NCBI GenBank assembly: GCA_900557035.1
Contig: USRA01000085.1
Coordinates: 1 to 6,830 of the forward strand
DNA from: an uncultured Prevotella sp.
Lineage (GTDB): Bacteria; Bacteroidota; Bacteroidia; Bacteroidales; Bacteroidaceae
Direction: 5' to 3'
Length of the DNA stretch: 6,830 nt
Part shown: piece after piece, positions 1-6,025 of the stretch
How the letters are laid out: each line of letters starts with the position of its first letter
Numbering within the stretch: position 1 is the first letter of the stretch
Program-made: the position numbers and the translations under genes
The notes under the pieces: generated by a model
Told to the model about the DNA's origin: nothing
The model's input: the letters and a program-made list of their open reading frames with translations, nothing else
Database searches by the model: none

Positions 1-929
1 AATATTTTCTTTTTCATTTCTGGAGCATAGACGAAGCCGATGATGTAGAGGTTGTAGCCTTGCTGAATTTCAGCTTGGCTTGTTGACTTATGAATGCAAT
101 GCATGACATAAGGGCCTCCCATGGCATCCCCCTTCATCTCCCAGATCCCTCTTTCAGAAAGAACTGGAATCACCATGTACATGCTGTCGGTTTCGCCGAG
201 CATATTGGTTCGAAGAATGCTGTCAATCTGAGCCTTGTCATTTACATGAAAAGCATTTGAATTCTTCATTCTTCGTTCTTCACTCTTCACTTTAAACACG
301 AGCAGGTTTTGCATTCCCGTACTTGCATTATTCGAGATCCAGATGAAGTCTTTTGCTTTTTTGCTGGCGTTCATCGAGACCGGAATCTTCATGTCAATTC
401 CAAACATCTTCTTGATTTCGTCCTGCATCTCCTTGTTTTGTTTGCTGGGGTTGCTGGAGATGATATCTGCCAGATGTTTCAACTCTACCTCATTCACGAT
501 TTGGCGGAGTTTTTCGCTATTGAGCCTTTCCTGCAACTGCTGTGTTGAGCGGGCTGTAATGCGGATGATATTCTGAGGTGCAGCATTCTCGTCGTGGCTC
601 AGCCTGACGGAGAAATCCCGCTCTCCGATATTCACGACGATTCGGGTTCTGACGAGCAGATAGTTTCCCCGGGTTTTGCCCTTTTTCACTCGAATCAGTC
701 GGCAGAGTGGTTCGGGTTGTGACAGTCCAGTCACATCCTCCGTCAATATCTTGGTTACGATGCTGTCGGTATCGCCCTCGAGTACAACCTCGTAAGGTTG
801 TCCCGTGCTGGCTGGCTTTTTCCTGTTCTTACCTGTTATATTGCAACTTGTCAGGAGAATGAATATAAGATAGAACGAGAAAAGGAACGATATCGTTTTT
901 CTCAACATTATGCTATTCTCTCTCTCCAT
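1..929 (-). CDS. DUF4837 family lipoprotein, C-terminus cut by window edge
   Basis: This is a probable inner-face (periplasmic) lipoprotein of the DUF4837 family, whose function is unknown. It reads 309 codons from the ATG at 929 without a stop before the left edge. The N-terminus has basic residues, a hydrophobic stretch at about residues 12-26, and a lipobox L26-T-S-C29. The residues after the cysteine (N-I-T-G-K-N-R-K-K) hold no acidic cluster, so the surface-export signal typical of Bacteroidetes lipoproteins is not seen. Family-like stretches are FIWISN, GETDSMYM, the GGPYVMHC segment and a terminal IIGFVYAPEMKK. The start at 929 abuts the rlmN stop with no gap. A second ATG at 908 gives a cleaner signal peptide (MLRK then hydrophobic) and is an equally good candidate. 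An unusual 7-bp tandem repeat encodes residues 214-223. I recognise the family from its motifs, and its role is not known. Confidence 0.82.
   Translation of the reverse strand, partial: MERENSIMLRKTISFLFSFYLIFILLTSCNITGKNRKKPASTGQPYEVVLEGDTDSIVTKILTEDVTGLSQPEPLCRLIRVKKGKTRGNYLLVRTRIVVNIGERDFSVRLSHDENAAPQNIIRITARSTQQLQERLNSEKLRQIVNEVELKHLADIISSNPSKQNKEMQDEIKKMFGIDMKIPVSMNASKKAKDFIWISNNASTGMQNLLVFKVKSEERRMKNSNAFHVNDKAQIDSILRTNMLGETDSMYMVIPVLSERGIWEMKGDAMGGPYVMHCIHKSTSQAEIQQGYNLYIIGFVYAPEMKKKI
263..290 (-). repeat. Four tandem 7-bp units (NNGAAGA) inside the lipoprotein gene
   Basis: On the minus strand four consecutive heptamers read GTGAAGA, GTGAAGA, ACGAAGA and ATGAAGA with no interruption. 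They are read through in frame as V214-K-S-E-E-R-R-M-K-N223. The total of 28 bp is not a multiple of three, so exact copy-number change by one unit would break the frame. Codon-based pressure does not produce a 7-base period, so this looks like a repeat element lodged in, or grown within, the gene. From memory, similar GTGAAGA/ATGAAGA strings occur between genes in Prevotella and Bacteroides genomes. I have not verified this. Confidence 0.8.
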
Positions 930-1994
930 CTACTCTTTCTGCTTTTCATCCTCATGCTGTCGGATTTCTCCGATCTTCTTCGAGGTGCTGAGCAGGCCGC
1001 AGGCTGCATAGATGTCTTGGCCGCGGCTGGCACGGATAGTGGTGAAAACACCATGGGAAGTGAGGTAATCACGGAACTGCTCTATCTTCTCATCGTTCAC
1101 ACCCTGCAACGGGATGTCGGGAATCTGATGGAAGCGGATGAGATTGAAACGGCAATCCAGGCCCTTTACCAGTTTGATGATGGCCTTGGCATGCTGCATA
1201 CTGTCGTTCACTCCCTTGAATACGATATACTCGAAACTCAGGCGGCGCTGATGAGAGAAATCGTAGTTCTTCAGAAGCTCTACCACCTGCTCGATGCCCA
1301 TGCCCCTTTCGGCAGGCATCAGTTCGGCACGTTCAGATGGTATCGGGTCGTGCATCGAAATTGCCACATGGCATTCGCTCTCTTCCAGGAATCGCTTCAA
1401 CTTGTTCTTCACGCCCACAGAACTTACAGTGATTCGTTTCGGACTCCATGCCCAACCGTAATCGGCGGTGAGAATCTCGGTTGCACGAAGCACATTGTCG
1501 AGATTGTCCATCGGCTCTCCCTGTCCCATGAATACGATGTTGGTGAGCTTATCCACCTCAGGCAGCGAGTAAATCTGGTTCAGAATGTCGCCGGCAGGCA
1601 AACTACCCTCGAATCCCTGCTTTCCGGTCTGGCAGAAGAGACAGTTCATCTTGCAGCCCACCTGTGATGAAACGCAGAGGGTGGCACGGTCTTTATCCGG
1701 GATATAGACCGTTTCTACGAATTTGCCGCTTCGGGTAGGGAAGAGGTACTTGATGGTACCATCCACTGAGTATTGTGCGTCAGAGAATTCTGCGCATCCT
1801 ATTTCGTATTCGGCAGCGAGCTTGACACGGTTGGCTTTTGAGATATTGGTCATCTCATCAATGCTCTTTACGTGCTGCTCATAGAGCCACTTCGCCATCT
1901 GCCCGCCGGTGAAGGCAGGCATGCCGAGATCCTTGGCCACCTGCTTCAATTCAGCAAGTGTAAGACCTAAAAGATATTTTTTTTCATTATTCAT
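930..1994 (-). CDS. rlmN: Dual-specificity 23S rRNA/tRNA adenine-C2 methyltransferase RlmN
   Basis: This is a cytoplasmic radical-SAM enzyme. In the family it makes 2-methyladenosine at A2503 of 23S rRNA and A37 of some tRNAs. The product is 354 residues, normal for RlmN. The 4Fe-4S ligands are C114, C118 and C121 in a CxxxCxxC motif. C107 lies seven residues before the first ligand, as C118 of the E. coli enzyme does. C332, in RGQDIYAACG, matches the methyl-carrying C355. A MGQGEP motif at 156-161 binds SAM in this superfamily. The N-terminal accessory domain (LTLAELKQ, GGQMAKWLYEQ) is complete. I chose the ATG at 1994 because the family N-terminus begins right there. The longer frame from 2042 would add 16 unrelated residues encoded by promoter sequence. 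A -7 box ends four bases before the ATG. The DUF4837 gene follows with zero spacing and is probably co-transcribed. Confidence 0.96.
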   Translation of the reverse strand: MNNEKKYLLGLTLAELKQVAKDLGMPAFTGGQMAKWLYEQHVKSIDEMTNISKANRVKLAAEYEIGCAEFSDAQYSVDGTIKYLFPTRSGKFVETVYIPDKDRATLCVSSQVGCKMNCLFCQTGKQGFEGSLPAGDILNQIYSLPEVDKLTNIVFMGQGEPMDNLDNVLRATEILTADYGWAWSPKRITVSSVGVKNKLKRFLEESECHVAISMHDPIPSERAELMPAERGMGIEQVVELLKNYDFSHQRRLSFEYIVFKGVNDSMQHAKAIIKLVKGLDCRFNLIRFHQIPDIPLQGVNDEKIEQFRDYLTSHGVFTTIRASRGQDIYAACGLLSTSKKIGEIRQHEDEKQKE

Positions 1995-1998
1995 ACTG

Positions 1999-2006
1999 CA
2001 AAGATA
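1999..2006 (-). promoter_or_regulatory. Predicted -7 box (TATCTTTG) for rlmN operon
   Basis: On the minus strand the sequence TATCTTTG matches the Bacteroidetes -7 consensus TAnnTTTG exactly. Only four bases (CAGT) separate it from the rlmN ATG at 1994. With the usual spacing, transcription would begin at about 1995-1994, giving a leaderless or nearly leaderless message. No clear TTTG-type -33 element is visible at the expected distance, only a T-rich run. Confidence 0.65.
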
Positions 2007-2028
2007 CGCTTTTTTGCTGAAAAATTCG

Positions 2029-2036
2029 TATCTTTG
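2029..2036 (+). promoter_or_regulatory. Predicted -7 box (TATCTTTG) for the large fusion gene and ampG-like gene
   Basis: This is an exact TAnnTTTG match on the plus strand. Transcription would start near 2040, leaving an AT-rich leader of roughly 35 bases before the ATG at 2075. The region where a -33 box should lie (about 2005-2010) has no clean TTTG and overlaps the opposing promoter. A TTTTTG at 2011-2016 is closer than the usual spacing. Confidence 0.65.
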
Positions 2037-2065
2037 CCACATATTTTAATATAATAAGCTAAAAT

Positions 2066-2069
2066 AAGG
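2066..2069 (+). promoter_or_regulatory. Weak Shine-Dalgarno-like AAGG deciding the fusion-gene start
   Basis: AAGG lies five bases before the ATG at 2075. Two in-frame starts compete here, a GTG at 2069 and the ATG at 2075. The GTG would overlap this AAGG and have only A-rich sequence before it, so the ATG is preferred. The choice changes the product by two residues. Confidence 0.4.
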
Positions 2070-2074
2070 TGAAA

Positions 2075-5000
2075 ATGAGAGAAAAAATAGATCTTTTCTT
2101 GCCTTGTGACGACCTGCAGGAAGCTAGATTTACGACCATAGGTCTTCACGAAGACAAAACAGTACAGCATATCAACCTCCTGGTGAGCGCTGACTTCGCT
2201 GCCCAGCATCCGGTGCCGGAAGGTTGCACCTTCATTGCCGTTGACCGCCTTGAGAGTTCTAACACAGTAGAGAGCATCGCAGAGAACACCGATGCCGACT
2301 ATGTGTTGATCTGTACCAAAAATACAGATATCCGATGGGGCAATCTCGCATTGGAGCGTTTTCTCCGTGTGGCTGATGACACGGGAGCGGTGATGGTTTA
2401 CTCCGACCATTATACGATGGTGTTGGATGAAGACAAAACAGCCAAATTCCAGGCTTCATTGGGTGAAGATGCTTCTGAACTGGAGAAATCACTGAGAGTT
2501 CCTAAGTTGGAAAAGCATCCGGTAATCGATTATCAGCAGGGTTCACTTCGTGATGATTTCGATTTTGGAAGCCTCTGGCTCATCAAGGCACAGGCTCTCC
2601 GTGATTATGTAGCTCAGCGCGATCGTCAGGAATATCTCTATGCAGGTCTCTACGACCTGAGACTTTATCTGAGTCGAGTGGGAGAAATCTTCCATATCAA
2701 TGAATATCTCTATACCGAGACCGAGAGGGATAATCGCAAGAGCGGTGAGAAGCAGTTCGACTATGTGAATCCTCGTAACAGGGAGGTGCAGATAGAAATG
2801 GAAAAGGCTTGTACCCAGCATCTTGGCAAATTGGGCGCTCTGATTGATACCTGTTACTATCGTCAGCCGAATTTTGATGAGCAGGATTTTGAATATGAGG
2901 CATCTGTCATCATCCCGGTTTATAATAGAGAGAAGACCATAGCTGACGCTGTGTTTAGTGCGATGCAGCAGAAGACTAATTTCAAGTTCAACGTCATAGT
3001 CGTAGATAATCATTCTACCGATCGTACTGGAGAAATCGTGCAGGAAATAGCTGATAGCACGAACTGGGATGTAGAGAAACTTGATTTGGTATATAAGGAG
3101 GGAAAGGTAAAATATTCGATGCAGGGAAAGCTGGTTCCACGTCTCTTCCTGCTCCAACCTGCAAGCAAAGACCTTGGAATAGGTGGCTGCTGGAATCTGG
3201 CCATCTCTAGCGAGTTCTGTGGAAAGTTTGCTGTTCAGCTCGATAGCGATGATCTCTATTCTTCTCCCGATACACTGCAGAAGATAGTAGATGCTTTCCA
3301 TCAGCAGAAGGCTGCGATGATTGTGGGTTCTTATCGTATGTGCGACTTCGATCTGCAGACCCTTCCTCCTGGACTTATCGACCATAAGGAGTGGACCGAG
3401 GAGAATGGCTGCAACAATGCCCTGCGCATCAATGGATTAGGTGCTCCTCGTGCTTTCTTTACCCCGTTGGCAAGACAGATACAATTTCCAAATACCAGCT
3501 ATGGCGAGGACTATGCGATGGGCTTGGCTTTCTCTCGCCGCTATCGCATCGGCAGAATCTATGAGGAACTCTACCTCTGTCGTCGCTGGGGAGGAAACTC
3601 TGATGCTGCCCTCAGTATAGAAAAGGTGAACGCCAATAATCTTTATAAAGACCGTTTGCGCACCATGGAGTTGAAGGCACGTCAGCAGATGCTGTTGGGA
3701 AAGGCTGATATCATGGAAGATAGCAGTATTTCCCGATTCTTCAATCGACAGTTGGAGCAATGGGAGGAGGCTCGACATCGTTATCGCGACCTCAAGCACG
3801 TAGAGACCAAGACGCTCTCTGAGTTTGTGAAGTTGCAGTGGAATCCGGCTCGTATGGTTAGCACGGGAGCCAAAATCGACAAGAAGGCTTTGAGCGAGCG
3901 CCCTTGCTTCCTCTGTGCTTGCAATCGTCCGGAAGAACAGATGGTGCAGCAGATAGACGATAAGTTCCAACTTCTGGTGAATCCGTTCCCTATCTTGCCA
4001 ATCCATTTCACGATACCGGCACGCAAACATCAGTGTCAGCTCATCTATAAGAACTATGGTGAGATGCACAGATTCCTGAGTCTGCACAGCGACTTGATGG
4101 TATTCTATAATGGTCCGAAGTGTGGAGCTTCTGCTCCAGACCACCTGCATTTCCAGGCAGGTTCTAGTGGGCTTCTTCCTTTGCAGGCTAACTGGCAGCG
4201 CCTTTCCCGCAATCTTGCAGACATCATCTCTCTGAATGATGATGAGAAGATTGCATTGGTTTGCGATTTCATCGTGCCAGCCTTTGTTATCATCTCGAAG
4301 AACGAAGAGAGTGATGAAACCCTCTTCCGCCGACTTTACAAGGCGTTGCCTCATCGTGGCGACGAAAAAGAGCCAATGATGAATATTGTAGCCTGGCGTA
4401 AGGGCGAAGAATTCATCACTGTGGTTATCCCAAGAGAGAAACATCGACCAGATGCTTACTTTGCTGAGGGGGATGCACAGGTGATGGTTTCGCCGGGAGC
4501 ACTCGATATGAGCGGACTCATCATTACTCCTCGTGAGGAAGATTTCCGTAAACTCACCGATGAAAAGGCTACTGCTATCTTGCAGGAATGCGGTATCAGT
4601 CCAGAGAAGGTAGAGACTATCGTTAACAAGCTGAAGGCGGCAAAGGAAGCAAAGGCTGCTGTCGGAGCTTCTGCCTTATATGATAATGGTAAGGAGCCTG
4701 AGGTGACTGTGGGAATCGTGAGTGCGCAGAAGGTTCATTTCATACTCAACAAACCTTATCTTGCCAAGGGAGAAATCGTGATTGGTGAGCAGGAGGTGGA
4801 ATTCTCCGAAGGTGGTGTGCTTTGGAATGGAAATCAGTATAGTTCACTTACTTTCCATCCGCAGAGTCCGGATGCCTCTTTCTCTTTGAGTGATGTAACC
4901 ATCGGTGTGAACTTCCATTGGGAGCGCAAGGAAACCCAGACTTTCCTGGGTACGCTGAGATTCCTGGTAGAATCTGATAAGATTTTAGCCATTAATGAGC

Positions 5001-6016
5001 TGCCTGTAGAAAAATATCTGGAGAGTGTCATCAGTAGTGAGATGAGTGCCACATCCAGTCTTGAACTCCTGAAGGCGCACGCCGTGATTTCCCGCTCTTG
5101 GCTTTTGGCTCAGATGCAGCATCGTAGAGAGGTGGCGGAGAGTGGCAACAATTTCTTCTCTTTCGTGAAGAAGGAGGATATGCTCATCCGTTGGTACGAT
5201 CGCGAAGATCATACTCTTTTCGATGTTTGTGCCGATGACCACTGTCAGCGTTATCAGGGAATTACGAAGGAGACCTCACCACATGTGGCAGAGGCGGTAA
5301 GACTCACCAGAGGACAGGTTCTGCTGGATGGTGATGAGATATGTGATGCTAGATTCTCGAAGTGTTGTGGCGGTGTTACAGAAGAGTTCCAGTATTGCTG
5401 GGAGAATACGCCGAAGAATTATCTCACAGCCGTAAGGGATATTGCCTTGGGTATCGAGGATGCAAAGGTTATGCCTGATCTTACCATCGAGGAAGAGGCT
5501 GAGAAGTGGATTCGCTCGAACCCACCTGCTTTCTGCAATACGACAGACAAGAAGATTCTTTCGCAGGTATTGAATGATTATGACCAGGAGACTGCCGATT
5601 TCTATCGCTGGAAGGTAACGCTCACTCAGGAGAAACTCCAGCAGCTTATCGCTGACAAACTGAAGATGGACTTTGGTGCCATCCTCGATCTGAAAGCCGT
5701 AGAGCGAGGCAAGAGTGGAAGAATCAGTAAACTCCAGATCATCGGTACCGAGAAAGCCTTCACCATCGGTAAGGAACTCGAAATCCGACGTGCGCTCAGC
5801 GATTCTCATCTTTTAAGTTCTGCCTTTGTGGTTGATAAACTGGATGAAGACGAGCAGGGAGTACCTCAGCGTTTCGAACTCATCGGTGCTGGATGGGGTC
5901 ATGGAGTAGGTCTCTGTCAGATTGGTGCTGCCGTGATGGGCGAGGAAGGTTATCTGTATGATGCCATCCTCCTGCACTACTATCAGGGTGCTGAAATCAA
6001 GAAACTCTATAAATAG
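2075..6016 (+). CDS. Giant fusion: degenerate GT-A domain + GT2 glycosyltransferase + DUF4922 (HIT/GalT-like) + SpoIID/LytB domain
   Basis: This is a 1313-residue protein, numbered here from the ATG at 2075. Residues about 28-230 resemble a GT2 fold without its DxD. Residues 276-510 are a GT2 domain with [23 protein letters not shown] (389-393) and a GED motif (477-479). Residues about 573-845 are DUF4922, with CxxC (C611, C614), NPFPILPIH and the HLHFQ motif (690-694), whose H692 matches the nucleophile of GalT/Ap4A-phosphorylase-type enzymes. Residues about 874-1313 are SpoIID/LytB, with E989 in [18 protein letters not shown] matching the catalytic glutamate, a C1052-x3-H1056-C1057 cluster and a terminal [13 protein letters not shown]. 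In that family the domain cleaves peptidoglycan glycan strands lacking stem peptides. No signal peptide or membrane segment is visible, so I infer a cytosolic protein. Ten bases separate it from the AmpG-like gene. The frame is intact throughout. Domain calls are firm, while the overall reaction is unknown. Confidence 0.9.
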   Translation: MREKIDLFLPCDDLQEARFTTIGLHEDKTVQHINLLVSADFAAQHPVPEGCTFIAVDRLESSNTVESIAENTDADYVLICTKNTDIRWGNLALERFLRVADDTGAVMVYSDHYTMVLDEDKTAKFQASLGEDASELEKSLRVPKLEKHPVIDYQQGSLRDDFDFGSLWLIKAQALRDYVAQRDRQEYLYAGLYDLRLYLSRVGEIFHINEYLYTETERDNRKSGEKQFDYVNPRNREVQIEMEKACTQHLGKLGALIDTCYYRQPNFDEQDFEYEASVIIPVYNREKTIADAVFSAMQQKTNFKFNVIVVDNHSTDRTGEIVQEIADSTNWDVEKLDLVYKEGKVKYSMQGKLVPRLFLLQPASKDLGIGGCWNLAISSEFCGKFAVQLDSDDLYSSPDTLQKIVDAFHQQKAAMIVGSYRMCDFDLQTLPPGLIDHKEWTEENGCNNALRINGLGAPRAFFTPLARQIQFPNTSYGEDYAMGLAFSRRYRIGRIYEELYLCRRWGGNSDAALSIEKVNANNLYKDRLRTMELKARQQMLLGKADIMEDSSISRFFNRQLEQWEEARHRYRDLKHVETKTLSEFVKLQWNPARMVSTGAKIDKKALSERPCFLCACNRPEEQMVQQIDDKFQLLVNPFPILPIHFTIPARKHQCQLIYKNYGEMHRFLSLHSDLMVFYNGPKCGASAPDHLHFQAGSSGLLPLQANWQRLSRNLADIISLNDDEKIALVCDFIVPAFVIISKNEESDETLFRRLYKALPHRGDEKEPMMNIVAWRKGEEFITVVIPREKHRPDAYFAEGDAQVMVSPGALDMSGLIITPREEDFRKLTDEKATAILQECGISPEKVETIVNKLKAAKEAKAAVGASALYDNGKEPEVTVGIVSAQKVHFILNKPYLAKGEIVIGEQEVEFSEGGVLWNGNQYSSLTFHPQSPDASFSLSDVTIGVNFHWERKETQTFLGTLRFLVESDKILAINELPVEKYLESVISSEMSATSSLELLKAHAVISRSWLLAQMQHRREVAESGNNFFSFVKKEDMLIRWYDREDHTLFDVCADDHCQRYQGITKETSPHVAEAVRLTRGQVLLDGDEICDARFSKCCGGVTEEFQYCWENTPKNYLTAVRDIALGIEDAKVMPDLTIEEEAEKWIRSNPPAFCNTTDKKILSQVLNDYDQETADFYRWKVTLTQEKLQQLIADKLKMDFGAILDLKAVERGKSGRISKLQIIGTEKAFTIGKELEIRRALSDSHLLSSAFVVDKLDEDEQGVPQRFELIGAGWGHGVGLCQIGAAVMGEEGYLYDAILLHYYQGAEIKKLYK

Positions 6017-6025
6017 TGATGTAAA

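Larger units (their letters stand above)
1998..2037. repeat. 40-bp near-symmetrical palindrome forming the divergent promoter
   Basis: Outer arms GCAAAGATACG (1998-2008) and CGTATCTTTGC (2027-2037) are perfect 11-base reverse complements. Inner arms TTTTT (2011-2015) and AAAAA (2020-2024) share the same centre, between 2017 and 2018. Sixteen of the 20 possible pairs match. The outer arms contain the two outward-facing -7 boxes, so much of the symmetry reflects two back-to-back promoters. The extra arm bases and the centred T/A runs go beyond that. Confidence 0.85.

Noticed and set aside
784..801. 7-bp stem ACAACCT / AGGTTGT with a 4-base loop
   Set aside because: It is a compact hairpin but internal to the lipoprotein gene and not at any boundary, so no role can be argued.
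886..897. 12-bp palindrome AACGATATCGTT
   Set aside because: It lies in the lipoprotein signal-peptide codons and is a single short palindrome with no second site. Chance is the simplest explanation.
1..929. The lipoprotein gene as a pseudogene because of the heptamer repeat
   Set aside because: The frame continues through the repeat and the conserved downstream segments (GGPYVMHC, IIGFVYAPEM) remain in frame, so the gene looks intact as far as visible.
798..1667. 289-codon open frame on the plus strand
   Set aside because: It runs antisense through the rlmN and lipoprotein junction. rlmN is certain from its cysteine motifs, so this is a shadow.
1995..2042. Longer rlmN start at 2042 adding 16 residues
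   Set aside because: The added residues are unlike RlmN N-termini and are encoded by the promoter palindrome. The ATG at 1994 fits the family start.
2543..3385. 280-codon open frame on the minus strand
   Set aside because: It lies wholly antisense to the GT2 part of the fusion gene, whose motifs are unmistakable. Its translation shows no family motif.
4143..4162. Inverted repeat ACCTGC / GCAGGT with an 8-base loop
   Set aside because: It is a six-base stem inside the conserved HLHFQAG codons and is explained by the protein sequence.
3437..4444. 335-codon open frame on the minus strand
   Set aside because: It is antisense to the GT2 end and DUF4922 domain, has no recognisable domain and no promoter box near its start, so it is a shadow frame.
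4934..4951. Inverted repeat ACCCAG / CTGGGT with a 6-base loop
   Set aside because: It is a short stem deep inside the SpoIID coding region, with no T-run or gene boundary nearby.
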